Of a stretch of 64,000 nucleotides of DNA, positions 11,701 through 23,480 are shown piece by piece. The notes below the pieces were generated by a model. The model made no database searches and was not told the DNA's origin. It saw nothing but the letters and a program-made list of their open reading frames with translations. A program made the position numbers and the translations under genes. Each line of letters begins with the position of its first letter. Position 1 is the stretch's first letter. This DNA comes from Anodontia alba (lineage: Eukaryota > Mollusca > Bivalvia > Lucinida > Lucinidae): the NCBI GenBank assembly GCA_964016985.1, contig OZ024821.1, positions 18,808,855 to 18,872,854 on the forward strand, in the 5' to 3' direction.

Positions 11701-12137
11701 TGGAAACCAAAGTTCTGACCAGATTTGACCCAAAACCTAATACAGCCGATCCCCCTACCAATGATGGCACCTATGAAATTTGATCAAGATTGGCCAACTG
11801 GCCTTGTATGTATTCTTGTTCGAAAGTATGGCCACAAAGACGGACGGACGCACGGGCAGACGACGGAGCCTTGCTATACTATAAGCTCTCTCTGTGAGCC
11901 TTCGGCTCAGGTGACCAAAAAAGGTGCTTTACTGCGCATGGTCTACAACACCAACCCAGAACAATCTGCCATCTGTGCAAACTGATGATTACTACGGCAT
12001 TCTGTATATATATTCTATAAGACCCAATGATTCTGTTTGCACTGTGCCTGCCTTATCCGAGTGTCCAATTCGCATACGTGACAATATGCCTTTCTTGGCG
12101 TTAACCCACGCTTACTATTGCTTAGGCTGCCTGGATA

Positions 12138-12352
12138 CACCTGGAAAGTTTACCGCCATTGTTGACAAGTTTTGTGACTTCCTGTTTGCTTTCCAGTACA
12201 TCTCCTCTTCTGAAAAGGGTTCTACTCTGCAAGGAAAGAATTTGCTCCCAGGGGGGGAGGCAAAATCTTTCTTTTTAGACTGCAGCCTTTTTCAGAAGTG
12301 ACAAAACTATTTTGACAGAGTCGTCTCCCTTAAAAGTGTATCATTTCCCCTG
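12138..12352. mobile_element. MITE family I copy
   Basis: TTTGTGACTTCCTGTTTGC, TCTGAAAAGGGTTCTACTCT, AAAGAATTTGCTCCC and an inverted right half with GTCGTCTCCCTTAAAAGTGT. Confidence 0.65.
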
Positions 12353-12599
12353 AAGCCTAGGTAACACTACAAATTATGATCATAAACGAAAGCCTATAAT
12401 TACAAGTTGTAATCTCAAGTCGAATTTGGAATAGCAATAGCCGATTTCACTCAGACTTTTAGTGAAAAAAAAGTCTTGAATATTTACCATCTTTTTCTGA
12501 ACAGTTATTTCACTGAGCAATCAATGACGAAATAAAACAAAATCAACTGTCGCTAATGTGCACGACCCGCCGTATTCCTGCCTGTGCCGCAACGGAGCC

Positions 12600-13560
12600 T
12601 TGGCCTTTTGGCAATTCCTTAGGCTAGACCTTGTCAATATCAATGTGTATACAATATTTTATCAAAATATTCCATATTGTTGAAGACCTAGGGCCATTTC
12701 AGTATTTTGGCTCCGGCGTTGCCTCGGTCAGTGTAAATCGGCATTTGGCATTATTATTGGCTAGAGCTTGTCGGTATTAATCTGTGTGCGAAAATTCATC
12801 AAAGTATTCCCAAGGTTTCAAGAGTTATGGGTATTTGTGCTGTCCCATTTCGGTCTCGTCATTTCCTCGGTTAAGGAAAAGTGACATTTGACAATTTCTG
12901 TGTCTGGATTTTGTCAGTATTAACGGGTTTACAAAATTTTATCAACATATCCCATATTGTTTAAGACCTACGGTGATTTCTATAATATAACATTTTTGCT
13001 TCGGCGTTGCCTCGATCAAATAAAAGTGGCATTCGGCAAGCGTATTGGCTACACATTTTATCGGTACCTATCAGTATGCCAAACCTTATCAAAGTATTCC
13101 CAACGGTTTAAGCGCTATGGCCATTTTCGCTAAATGACAAAGGATGGACAGACAGACGGACGGAAAGACAGACCGTCTCACAAGGTGATTATGGTAGTCT
13201 TCGAAAGTCAACCTTTGAATGGGTCGACTTTTCCACGGGCCGTGCAATATTCCTTACGGTTTGAGCGTTATGGCGATTATCATATTTTCACATTTTTGCC
13301 TAAAGGCTATTTATAACTATTTATAAAGAAATCTATCATTTGACAATTTCATTTGTTTGATCTTGTCAATATGTATCCGCATGCAAAAATTATCGAAATC
13401 CTCCAAGCGGTATAAAAGTTAAAGCGATTTCAAACAAATTGACAAAATATGTTTTGACTTTCACTTTGTTTCCCCATTACAAAAATGGCCTCGGGATATG
13501 TGTCAAAATTTCGTTGGATCATAAAAATCCTTCAAGAAGATAATTAACAAATATTTAGAC
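12600..13560. repeat. Diverged tandem array, about 165-bp units
   Basis: Motifs such as GGCTAGA/CTTGTC, TTATCAAAATATTCC, GTTTAAGACCTA and GGCGTTGCCTCGG recur at about 160-170 bp. A GGACAGACAGACGGACGG tract at 13139-13165 resembles the GTCC tracts of the Helitron-like elements. A related monomer is at 18885-19040. No clear termini were found. Confidence 0.6.
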
Positions 13561-13598
13561 AACATCGGATACCTTTGCAGGTTGATCTAAATGTTTCT

Positions 13599-13795
13599 TT
13601 AACCCATTTAAGCCAAGTGTCTTATGAATGGGACATTGGCAAACAGTGCAGACCCAGATCAGACGCCGCATAACGCGGCGTCTGATCAGGGTCGACACTG
13701 TTTGCATTAAGTACAGGAATTTCTGTAAACCACGTTAATAATAAAAACTAACCAAATGCCCCTTTTACTGGAAATGGACCGGTCCAAAGAGTTAA
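13599..13795. mobile_element. TTAA-flanked MITE (TTAACCCATTTAAGCC end) with GTAGAC core
   Basis: The core GATCAGACGCCGCATAACGC is followed by CACGTTAATAATAAAAACTA and GGACCGGTCCAAAGAGTTAA. Confidence 0.75.
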
Positions 13796-14940
13796 GGTAA
13801 AAGATTCCGCTTAATCGCTCAACAATAAAGTGAGATCAGTTTTGCATGGGAATTATCTATACCTGATTTTGCGACTCGTCGATCAGGTAAGATAAAGTGT
13901 AATGTCTCATGAGGATTGTCTACTCATGTCCTGCTAACTTGGGGAATTAGCGAGAGGTTAATGACATGATGACATTACTTAATAAATGAAAAATAACTTT
14001 TAATAACAATTTCTTCACTTTATTATATAAATGATAGTTCTATACTTAAGGTTCTTCAAGTTCTTATAACAATACTATTTTATTAAACACAATAATTTAA
14101 GATGTTACAGTCCAAAATATATAATGATGTTCTCCTATGAAGCTTCAAGATCTTACTGCTTTTTTCTCTCTCAAACCACGCTCTTCTTATTCACAAATTT
14201 GATACAAGATAAGGCTACTATGTTTCCAGTGAATATTTTCCCAGGGTCAGTAGGGAGGTCAGAGTTAGTTCAGGAAAACTGATGAATCAGGTATGCTGCT
14301 TTACAAATATGGAAGAAGGAGTTCCTGGCTGGGAACCATCCTCTGACGGGGAACCATACAGAATGCTATCAACATGTGTGGGAAATAAGATAAAAATCAA
14401 AATGACCTTAAAAATCTGGTAGGAGGGAAAACGGGGTTAGGCAGGAAACAGCACACATGAAACTAATTGGATGCAGAGGAGTGGGAAATACATATATCAA
14501 TATATTACAAAAGACCTGTCTGCCCAATCGAACGTCAAACCGAATAAAAATATAGATACTAATATTATCTAGTCAGCGGGAAATAAAGGTACTGATGAGA
14601 CGGCGCGGATTCACAGCTGTCAAAGGAGTCGAGAGACGAAAATGTAAGCGCTGCACGTTGTAAGTAACTAAATGGAACTGTATACCTCAGTTAGACGAAA
14701 CCAACAAAACAACATGTGCGTAAGCGATGTCTCAGAACAACATGCGCGGATGTCGGCATACAATATAACGCATACCAACAATTCTGATCAAACTGCGCGG
14801 ACGCACAGGTTGATTTGAGTCTCTGATTCGCAGTTAGACATATATGTCATTATGTTTGTTTTATCGTGCCCCAACCCATACAGAATTGCAAATAGTAAAG
14901 TAAATGTAGTTTTATATTTTCAAACATAAGTCTGACTAAA
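13796..14940. other. Stretch without recognised gene
   Basis: AT-rich DNA before the LINE. I saw short repeats such as ACAACATGCGCGGATG / AACTGCGCGGACGC near 14710-14800, but no exon or element ends. Confidence 0.5.
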
Positions 14941-15047
14941 ACAAGATAATTCATTCAACCGACGATAACATATCAAACTCTAGTACATATGATATATCAA
15001 TATTTGAACAAAATTTTTCTGTTGTTCAAAACAATATTCAAAGTTTA

Positions 15048-15593
15048 ATGGGAAAAGTTGATCAGTTACAAATAGAATTATCACATTTTGATGTAATAGC
15101 TCTGACAGAAACTTGGTTATCTGAGAATGTGTCTACTGATGAAATTATGTTTCATAATTACCAAGTACCGTTCAGGAAGGACCGGATCACAAATTCTTAT
15201 GGCGGGGTCATAGTCTATGTAAAAGACAACATTCCTTGCAAGCGTAGGCTTGATCTCGAAATAGATGGGGTTGAATGCATATGGCTAGAGCTGACTTTGA
15301 GAAATAAGACAGTCCTGTTTAGTGTATTTTATAGACCACCTAATTCCCCAGCTCAAACCTTAGTAGATATTGAAAATACTATTGATCTTGCATTTGATAC
15401 TAATATTGGAAATATCATAGTAACTGGTGATTTCAATTTGAATTGGCTTGACTCAGGTAGCAAACGTAAAATTTCGTCTGTGTTTGGCCAGTATAATCTT
15501 GCTCAATTGATTCGTGAACCCACCCATTTCACGGAAAATTCCTCGTCTCTTATTGATTTGATATTTACTAAAAATGAACCGTTTGTGATTTAG
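15048..15593 (+). pseudogene. LINE endonuclease domain (5' part of broken ORF2)
   Basis: The frame encodes an exonuclease/endonuclease/phosphatase fold. It shows the ALTETWL motif with the catalytic Glu, GGVIVYVKDN, SVFYRPPN, VTGDFNLNW with the Asp and Asn active-site residues, and SSLIDLIFTK near the end. In-frame codons before the Met (reading ...FSVVQNNIQSL) belong to the same domain, so the fold starts upstream of 15048. It ends at a TAG at 15591-15593. The next frame picks up at AGT, 15592, and continues the same protein (SGVGEAFLDQNLRYHCP). One extra base or two missing bases would explain the break. Confidence 0.85.
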
Positions 15594-18150
15594 TGGAGTT
15601 GGTGAAGCATTTTTGGATCAGAATCTACGTTATCATTGTCCTGTCTTCGCAGTGTTTAGTTTCGATAAATGCAAGCAACCATGTTTTAGGAGGCGGATAT
15701 GGAAATATGATGAAGCTGACTATGTTCGTATGAACCAGCTTATCATTGATTTTGACTGGTCCACAATTAAAAGTGAAGATATAAATACATATGCAGAAAA
15801 CTTCACTGATACACTTATGGAGTTTTGTAGTTTAGCAATACCTAATAAGATGGCGACAATCCGTCCATCCGCACCTCCATGGTTAAATAGTCATGTTAGG
15901 AGGGCGATACGTAAACGGAAGCGTGCGCACAAATTAGCTAAACGTTCAAATAATGAAGAGTCTTGGAGGAAATATAGGGTTTTAAGAAATGAGTCTATAA
16001 AATTGTTAAGAAAAGCAAAGCACGATTTTAAGTCTAATTTGGCTGGCAAACTAACTACTAGAAATATGTCTTCAAAAGACTGGTGGAAAATTTTTAAAGC
16101 ATGTGTAGGTAAGGATTCACGTGAGAATATACCCCCATTGAAAAATAATTATGGCCAAACAATTAATAAACCTAAAGAGAAGGCAGACTTATTCAATAGA
16201 TATTTTCACTCACAAACTCTACTAGATGATCGTGATAAGGACGTTCCTGTTCTGTCAGTACCGAATAATACTGTTGATTCTATTCGTTTGGAAGTTGAAG
16301 AAGTTCAAAACATACTTAAGTCTCTTCAAGTAGGCAAAGCTAGTGGCCCAGATTTCATTAACAATAGAATATTGAAAGAAATTGCTGTCTCTATTTCAAC
16401 AGCTCTTACAGAACTTTTTAATACATCATTACTACTTGCTCAAGTACCTGATATATGGAAAAGAGCAAACGTAAGTCCTATTCATAAGAAAGACGATAAA
16501 ACTGATGTTGTAAATTATAGACCTATTTCGCTAATAAGCTCTGTTGGTAAAGCATTAGAAAAATTAGTACACAAGCACGTTCATAACTTTGTCCTAGAGA
16601 ATAATATAATAACACCATTTCAATCAGGTTTTACACGCGGTGATTCAACAGTAAACCAGTTAGTTGACTTGTACAATACATTCTGTCATGCCCTAGACGA
16701 AGGCAAGGAAGTTCGTGTGGTATTTTGCGATATTAGTAAAGCCAAAGACAGGGTATGGCATCGGGGTCTTCTAGCAAAACTTTATCACTATGGAATTACT
16801 GGAAATCTACATAAGTGGTTCGATAGTTATCTTTCTAACAGATTCCAGAGGGTAACTATTCCTGGTGGTTGTTCTGAGTGGGTTGAGATCAAAGCCGGTG
16901 TTCCCCAAGGTTCCATTCTCGGACCGTTTCTGTTCTTGCTGTATATCAATGATATTGTCCATGAAATTCATTCTAACATAAGATTATTCGCAGATGATAC
17001 TACGATTTATATCATTGTTGACTTTCCTGATTCAGCTGCGCAAATTTTAAACATAGACCTTGAACGTATTGCACACTGGGCTGCCAAATGGCTAGTAGGT
17101 TTTAATGCTAAGAAAACCGAAGCATTGCTGATATCACGAAGACTATGTAGACTTAATCATCGTACTTTATTTTTCAATCATGTTCCAATTCCAGAAGTCC
17201 AGTTTCACAAGCACTTGGGAATTTATTTCTCAGATAAATGTGACTGGCAAATACATTTGAACTATATTCAAGAAAAAGCTTGGTCTCGTTTACACCTGCT
17301 AAGATCGATGAAATTTACAATGGACAGGAAATCTCTACAAACCATTTACTTTTTATTTATGAGGCCACTTTTAGAATATTCAGATGTTGTATGGGACAAC
17401 TGTACCCAACAACAAATTAATGAATTAGAAAAAATACAGATTGAAGCGGGAAGGATCGTTTCAGGAACCACAAAACTGGTTGCAATTGATAAACTTTATA
17501 GAGAATTAGGTTGGCTAAAACTCTCTGAAAGAAGGAAACTTCACAAATTATTCTTGTTTTACAAAATGCAGAATGGTTTGGCTCCAGATTATTTGGTAGA
17601 TCTTGTTCCGCCTCGAGTAGGGAATGAGACTCCCTACAGCCTTCGTAATGCTGATAATTATCAACAGGTTCATGCAAATTCTAGACTGTATTTTGACTCA
17701 TTTCTTCCTTCTACGATTCGAGAGTGGAACAATCTTCCCGCTGATGTAAAATCAGCACAGACACTGACCTCTTTTAAATATAAATTTGAGAGAAATACCC
17801 CGAAAATTCCTAAATATTACTTCTTTGGCGACAGAGGTAATCAGATACTTCATACAAGATTAAGAACTGAATGCAGTACATTAAAGTTTCACTTGTATCG
17901 GAGAAATTTGATCCCCGAACCATATTGTACCTGTGGAGCTGTGGAAAATACTTCTCACTTCCTTTTTAAATGTCCGAAGTTCAATGCCTTTCGTAGAGAA
18001 TTATTGCTTACAGTTAGCAATTATGTTGAACCATCGGAAGCTGTTCTTTTGTTCGGGGATGATACATTATCAGATGAAGGTAATGAAGTCATTTTCCGGG
18101 CAGTTCATAAATATATACAACAAACCAAACGATTTTCAACAAATAATTAG
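15592..18150 (+). pseudogene. LINE reverse transcriptase and C-terminal domain (3' part of broken ORF2)
   Basis: About 850 residues encode a non-LTR reverse transcriptase. Motifs in order: NYRPISLISSVGKALEKLV, FQSGFTRGDST, CDISKAKDRVWH (most relatives have AFD where this reads AKD), GVPQGSILGPFLFLLYINDI, and FADD at 16987-16998, the catalytic aspartates. The C-terminus has C-x-C-x(7)-H-x(4)-C at about 17926-17975, a zinc-knuckle-like motif found in this LINE group. The frame is open throughout, so the copy is fairly young apart from the upstream frameshift and the lost Phe. Starts such as the TTG at 15613 are not real initiation sites. Confidence 0.87.
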
Positions 18151-18570
18151 ACTTTTGGATTTGACCTGGAAATGGTATGTTACAGTAATCAACAAGCGTA
18201 CTTACTGATGTTCCACGACACTGATCACGACTGTTACCATTATTACTAATTATCGTCGCGCAGACTTCTTTTCCTATCTTCCTTTCTTCTTCTCTTTCTT
18301 TTCTTTCTTTTTTAATCTTCTTCTTTTCTTTCTCTTTCTTCCTATCTTGCTTTCATTATTATTGAATTGAACAATGAATTATTCATGAAAAATGTTTACA
18401 CACGTAGTATAATTTAGACATACTCCATTCAAAGTGTAACTTTATTGCAGGAGATGATTCAAAGAAGCATGATATGCTTGTTTTCAAATCCTGTATGATT
18501 GTGCTATTGTATTCTGTCTATGTACTTAAATGTAAATGTTTTGACAAATTGAAATAAAATACTGTTTAAA
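18151..18570 (+). other. LINE 3' untranslated region
   Basis: This stretch follows the LINE stop codon. It has a pyrimidine-rich block (CTTCTTTTCTTTC type) at 18265-18350 and an AATAAA at 18553-18558 just before the likely end of the element. No other gene was seen. Confidence 0.55.
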
Positions 18571-18884
18571 CCAAAACAAGATAAAACAACAACTGGATAA
18601 AATGTCAGATATTCAGAAAATATTATTTTTTGATCGTAAATGTCAAAATGTCAAATTTCCACATAGCTAAGTCAACCGGTAATGCTAAATTAACATGTAA
18701 TTTAATACAACTGGCCTCGAAAACAAACATACATGTAGGTACATTTGTAAATTCGTCTGCAGAAGATAATCTTGTCGATAATCTCACGGAGGTCAATGCG
18801 GGAAATAACGGCAAGTTAACTTCCTTTCACCAAACCACTAGATACAGTTCGACAAGAAACTGATTAGGGACGGACATGTCTTGG
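18571..18884. other. Stretch without recognised gene
   Basis: Only short frames on both strands, with no family signal. Confidence 0.4.
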
Positions 18885-19040
18885 CGCGGATATTTATAAA
18901 GAAATCTGGCCTTTTACAATTCATTTGTTAGGTCTTGTCAATACGTATCTGCATGCCAAAACTTATTCCAAGCGGTTTAAAAGTTATAGTGATTTTCAGA
19001 AACTGATTACGGACGGACGGACGGGCGGAAGGACATGGTG
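18885..19040. repeat. Diverged monomer related to the 12.6-13.5 kb array
   Basis: It carries TTTATAAAGAAATCTGGCC, GGTCTTGTCAATACGTATC and a GGACGGACGGACGGGCGG tract. These are the same elements in the same order as at 13310-13420. Confidence 0.5.
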
Positions 19041-19479
19041 AATATAGGGCACTCCTCGTAAGTTCTCCTTTTGGATGACTTTACTGCGGGTCGTGTAATG
19101 GCCGCGCCCGGTATTTGAGACAAATTTCGAGGAAGCGAATTGTTTTTCAGCGATAATGTTTAACCTCTGCCGTGTCAAAAGCTTTCAAATTAAAGGAGAT
19201 AACAATAGTTATTTCTATGTGCCTTGGAAAGATGTTGCACTCTGTCGGCAGTGGCTCGGTCTTGCTGAAAGATCATATTTCATATTCCCAGATCATTGGA
19301 TGATTTAATCATGTTACATATACATAGGTCAGTACCAAAAATAGGAGATGAACAATTCATTTCAACCGCGCCATGAAGCTCTTCGGACTTTCCGTCGAAT
19401 CAATCTTTCCGTGTGCATGCCCAGTCCTTTTGCAAGGTTACGTGTCTATTTCTTTGGCTGAAGTTTCCCCTTCAGTTGG

Positions 19480-19790
19480 CTCACCGCTTGCATGAATGAA
19501 CAACATAGGCTGTGGCGAGACTGCGGATGCGCAGGCTCACCTGAACCTTTGCTGTTCGCATGTGCTACAACAGCTCTTTTCCCATGATGCGGCTCATGTG
19601 TCTTGGGGACATGTGCGAACAGTAAAGGTCTAGATAAGCCAGTAAAACAACACAGTTTGATAAGGACTCTTGCTGAACATCGATATATTCTACAGCACAA
19701 GATGATTCGGTACAAAGAAGGTCCTAATCAGAATGCGCAGATGCGTAGGCCGATCTGGGCCTTCCCTAATCGAATATGCCCTGAGTTTGT
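19480..19790. mobile_element. Inverted element with GCGCAG/CTGATC motifs (family K)
   Basis: GCGGATGCGCAGGCTCACCT and GATGCGTAGGCCGATCTGG recall a core (CAGCCTGCGCATCCGCGCAG) seen at 23300, 32150, 46445, 47135, 56690 and 57920. A CGATATATTCTACAGCACAA segment is shared with other copies. Confidence 0.5.
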
Positions 19791-19846
19791 CGAAATATAT
19801 TTTTTTTCTTCCTGAGAATGGTCTTTTAAAATGGGGCTGGCGTTCT

Positions 19847-20086
19847 GGGCCCAGTTGTTCAAAACTAACGATGTCGTTAATTAACGTATCGGTAAAACTT
19901 TGATCATTAAATACGGCGTATACGCTAATATTTTTGCTGAAAAAAATGTGAGTAGCTTTTGCAAAAGCTACTCACTTTTTTTTCAGCAAAAGTACCTGTG
20001 AATTAGATATTGTACTTACTAGAACAATTAACATTTTGATCAATAACGGGCTCGTTAAACTAACGATGCTTTGAACAACTGGGCCC
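19847..20086. mobile_element. MITE family E (GGGCCCAGTTGTTCAAA ends), copy 1
   Basis: The inverted ends GGGCCCAGTTGTTCAAA and TTTGAACAACTGGGCCC enclose a GAGTAGCTTTTGCAAAAGCT hairpin. A second copy is at 61306. Confidence 0.85.
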
Positions 20087-20292
20087 TGGAAAGCAAACCA
20101 GAAGTCACAAAAGTTGATTCTTCTGTAAAAAATGGCAAAAAATCTATCAAATGTCTCTAGTCTCTCTAAACCTTGCAATAACAGTTCAAAATGTTTCGAT
20201 TGTTTTTCATTTTTTAAATGTTTTTACCATTTAGTACACAAATATAATAAGACAAAGAAATTTTGTTTTAAGTCGGTAATTAAGTCGGTATT

Positions 20293-20640
20293 CTAACAAA
20301 TATCCAAAACATTTGTTCGATGAGGAAATGAGAACAAAAAAGATCTTTGTTACCTAGCAATCTGCTCATTAAGTGTTCTGTTCAATAGCAAATTCATTTA
20401 ATGGCAAGGTAACGATTAGTCACGAATTATGCAAGAATGTTGTATCTAATACTTTAAAGAAACATATGTTTCGGATATTTGTAAGAATCGCCTCAGTGAG
20501 GCGATTCGTAGAAATATCCAAAACATATGTTCTATGAGGAAATAAGAACAAAAAAGACCTTTCTTACATAGCAGTCTGTTCATTATTCTGTACAATAGCA
20601 AATTCATTTTAATGGCAGCGTCTTTGGGAACAAATGTTGT
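20293..20640. mobile_element. MITE family M, overlapping copies
   Basis: AACAAATATCCAAAACATTT, TAGCAAATTCATTTAATGGC, GAATGTTGTATCTAATACTT and a GAATCGCCTCAGTGAGGCGATTC hairpin (20484-20510) recur twice. An inverted copy lies at 21993-22255. Confidence 0.65.
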
Positions 20641-20812
20641 CGTTGTAACGAGGGCTCACTGTAGCATTATTGGATACTATAGAATCATTCGGCGAATAGT
20701 GACCGTACCAGTACGGAGTCTTATCTGGGCCGTCGATGTTCACTCGTCACACATTTCCCACGTCGTTGTTCATACAGTGTGCGTTAACCCTTAAAACGCA
20801 GTTTCAGCAAAA

Positions 20813-21080
20813 TCTCAATGAGATTTCGAAGATATGCAAAATTCTTATAAAATGAATATATACGTTTATCATAAAAATATATAAAATACCCATACACCAC
20901 ATAGCTTTTTTTTTACGTTACAAGCATTATTTAATTTATAACACAATTACCTCCCTTTACCTAACTTGGCTACGTAACCTAGTTAGCAAACTACCTATTT
21001 TTTTTTCTCTCAATAATACTTTGATATCCAGTTCCCAGTACTGGGAAATTGATATTAAAGTGTTGAGAAAAATAGGTAGA
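20813..21080. repeat. Dispersed repeat N, copy 1
   Basis: ACACAATTACCTCCCTTTAC, TACGTAACCTAGTTAG and CAATAATACTTTGATATCCA match 27681-27985 in order. Confidence 0.7.
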
Positions 21081-21159
21081 ACGTATATTGCGACATTCTA
21101 TGTTTTTTTGTTTGTTTTTTTTTTTTTTGTTTTTTTTTTTTTGTTTTGTTTTTTTTGTT

Positions 21160-21325
21160 TTATTTATTTTTCCGTGGCAATATGGCTTGGCATATAATGT
21201 GAACCGTCTGTTCGGCAAACGAATCACATGAAACGTCAAGCCTTAATTTCTCTGAAAAATAATAATGATAATAAAAAAAATCAAAATGTCTTCTTTTGCA
21301 GTTGTGATTAGCACTCTAAGGGTTA
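21160..21325. mobile_element. MITE family B copy, right part
   Basis: TGGCTTGGCATATAATGTGA and GAATCACATGAAACGTCAAG pair. It ends in GTGATTAGCACTCTAAGGGTTAA. Confidence 0.6.
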
Positions 21326-21678
21326 ATATTAAATTCATAAATTACAATATGCGACTTGACACGGATGTGACATTACAATATGAGACTTGACACGGATGTG
21401 ACGTCTGCGTAGCAGACGATTCAAATGAGATATCTAGCCTAATTTTGTCTGAAAAAGACAAAAAAACGAACAAGCAAAAAAATGTCGTCCTCTGCACATT
21501 TCGGCATATTTTATACTGACATGAATATTTACCTTACGAACTGGTATGACGTGCTCCAAGCAAAGAATCGGATCATTATATGTTGTTCATCCGAAGCCAC
21601 CCTCAAGTATCCTAAGACACTGATCAGACTGTGGCTCTTCTCGGGTGTAACCTATAATACCGTATTTACTCTAATTAA

Positions 21679-21774
21679 TACCCGCCGGCACTTAACGTTG
21701 AATCAACGTAACGTTGAACTAACGTTGACATTACATTGTTTCAACGTTGTGTGTCTGCTGGGTATTCAGGCAGG
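21679..21774. mobile_element. MITE family H (AACGTTG-rich), copy 1
   Basis: CCCGCCGGCAC and TGTCTGCTGGG ends enclose repeated AACGTTGA/TCAACGTT words. Confidence 0.65.
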
Positions 21775-21992
21775 CATGCCTAACCAAACAGAGCGGAACC
21801 AGATCAAGTGCCGCAGAAAGTTGCGTCTGATCAAAGTTTTACCCCTAGTCTTGTGCTAGTCAGCCTTAGAATGAGAGAAACAAGCAAGAAGAATTTCGAT
21901 AATTGTCGGTTACCTTCGGGAATGTTCGGGGGATCATGTGGCAACTGGGAGCGGTCGATCAGAGCCTCCACCGTTGATAGGCATATGTTTCT

Positions 21993-22255
21993 TTAGAGTA
22001 TTAGATACAACATTCTTGTATAATTTGTGACTAATCGTTACCTTGCCATTAAAATGAATTTGCTATTGTACAGAATACTTAATGAGTAGACTGCTATGTA
22101 AGAAAGGTCTTTTTTGTTCTTATTTCCTCATAGAACATATGTTTTGGATATTTGTTAGAATCGCAGGCGATTCTAACAAATATCCAAAACATATGTTTCT
22201 TTAAAGTATTAGATACAACATTCTTGCATAATTCGTGACTAACTGTTACCTCTTA
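21993..22255. mobile_element. MITE family M, inverted copy
   Basis: It carries the inverse of 20400-20620, with the centre TAGAATCGCAGGCGATTCTA shortened. Confidence 0.7.
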
Positions 22256-22785
22256 AGGGGAGGTTTCGTGATAGTCAAATTGTCATTATAACGAATTTTG
22301 TCGTTGTATCGACTGTCAGTATAAAGACCCCGATTGTTTGTATAAACGGACAACGAATACCATAAACAGAATGCGCAGATGCGCAGGCTAAGCAGTCGTT
22401 TTTTTGCATATGCGATTAACCCAATTTTCTCATGACATGGCCTGCGTACACAAATTCCTTTTTTCCTTTAAAATCCATTATCTTTTATTAGGCATTATTA
22501 TCTGATTGAACAAATATTAATTATTTTTTCCTTAAGGTAAATAAATTAACCACTTGTTCTGACTTTCTTGTCACAAGCTTCAAGCAGTGACCGTTAGACT
22601 GACATTTCAATTAGTTCAGAGTCGTAAGATAATATCTTTGAGTAAGTAATCAATTTAGATGGAAGAAAGAAAATTATTAGAAACGTATCTACCCGTGTCC
22701 CACACAGGACTTCACGACATGGATAGCTCCCAAGGAAGAAATTCGAAAGATTCGTAAGTTTATTATTTTAATCACAGCTAGGGAG

Positions 22786-23063
22786 GCCGGCTTCGGTGGC
22801 TCAGTCGGATGCGCGTCCGATTGGTCATCAGGAGGTCGCGGGTTCGATCTCCGCCGGGTCCGGCAACAGTCTTTCATTGAAATTGATCACGAAATATTCC
22901 TACTGTCATTTTCTCCCTTCCGCTGATCCAAGAAGGGCAGTTGTCATTTTATGGCAAAAGAATGTGCACAGGTTAACCGCTTTGAGAACTAAGGTAAATT
23001 GACCGGCTCGACATGACCTTAATACTGTTGACTGGGTCGTTAAACTCTAACTCAACAAACAAC
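22786..23063 (+). mobile_element. tRNA-derived SINE
   Basis: The first 80 bases fold like a tRNA. A-box TGGCTCAGTCGG is at 22797-22808 and B-box GGTTCGATCTCC is at 22841-22852, with a partial acceptor stem (GCCGGC with GTCCGGC). The anticodon arm is poor, so this is a SINE head rather than a working tRNA. A unique body follows, ending in a CTCAACAAACAAC-type tail. A related 3' end occurs at 41050-41117. Confidence 0.7.
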
Positions 23064-23097
23064 TACGGAGCCCGGGTCATGCAGTAAGTTTGACTCT

Positions 23098-23180
23098 GCA
23101 AAAGTGCATTTGCGAAGCGAAAGGTCATTTGCGAAGAGAATGGTCATTTGCGAAGCGACATGTCATTTGTGAAGGGAAGA
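23098..23180. repeat. Short minisatellite, about 21-24-bp units
   Basis: GGTCATTTGCGAAGCGAAA-like units recur four times. Confidence 0.85.
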
Positions 23181-23194
23181 CTTGCAGCAGTCTA

Positions 23195-23276
23195 TGCATT
23201 CACACTGTATAGTCAGGACAGTCGACATCTGCGCAAGCGCAGATGTCGACTGTCTTGACTATACAGTGTGAATGCA
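23195..23276. repeat. Near-perfect long hairpin
   Basis: Arms of about 40 bp: TGCATTCACACTGTATAGTC and inward GACAGTCGACATCTGCGC, closed by only a few bases, then the inverse copy. One or two mismatches were seen. Confidence 0.9.
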
Positions 23277-23299
23277 CTTACTGCTCGCGGCTCACTAAA

Positions 23300-23480
23300 A
23301 GGGACTTTATGCTATATGCGAACAGCGAAGGCCCAGATCAGCCTGCGCATCCGCGCAGTCAAATCAGGGCCTTCTTTGTTCGAAGATATATTCTACAGTA
23401 TCCGTTGAACCTGTAAGCGGATAACGAAATCCCTGAGCAGACTGCATGAATGCGCAGGGCAAACTAGACTTTCGCTGCGC
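23300..23480. mobile_element. Family K element
   Basis: CCCAGATCAGCCTGCGCATC and CGCGCAGTCAAATCAGGGCC pair as a hairpin. Similar words occur in the 19480 element. Confidence 0.5.

Larger units (their letters stand above)
9226..11915 (-). mobile_element. Helitron-like element 1 with internal tandem array (inverted)
   Basis: Read on the minus strand, the 5' end is TCACCTGAGCCGAAGGCTCA, a hairpin at 11894-11913. It is followed by a GTCCGTCC-type tract (11840-11870), then a tandem array. The 3' end has GGTGAGCG, a near-palindromic CGATCG, and CCCTCTTG at 9226. The inverted GCTCACCTGA motif occurs near both ends. No replication-initiator or helicase ORF is present, so it is non-autonomous. The layout matches the elements at 48951 and 29315. 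Helitron or Helentron class is inferred from structure. Confidence 0.6.
14941..18570 (+). mobile_element. Non-LTR retrotransposon (Jockey/CR1-like LINE), ORF2 with frameshift
   Basis: The element holds an AP-endonuclease domain, a reverse transcriptase and a C-terminal zinc-knuckle-like segment. It ends in a 3' UTR with AATAAA at 18553. The endonuclease frame is open from about 14941 and its first Met is at 15048; I see no ORF1 upstream, so the 5' end is probably truncated. One frameshift near 15591 separates the endonuclease from the reverse transcriptase. Jockey/CR1 placement is from motif style, not a search. Confidence 0.85.

Noticed and set aside
11400..11783. 127-codon plus-strand frame
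   Set aside because: It spans monomers of the 165-bp array and shows their repeated words.
11924..12301. 125-codon plus-strand frame
   Set aside because: Much of it is family I MITE sequence; no domain is visible.
17417..17677. Minus-strand 86-codon frame
   Set aside because: It lies antisense within the LINE reverse transcriptase.
17933..18208. Plus-strand 91-codon frame
   Set aside because: It overlaps the LINE C-terminal domain in another frame.
21482..21859. 125-codon plus-strand frame
   Set aside because: It runs through a family H MITE and has no recognisable motif.
22786..22866. Functional tRNA gene
   Set aside because: A and B boxes are good, but the anticodon arm and the acceptor stem are poor and a SINE body follows.
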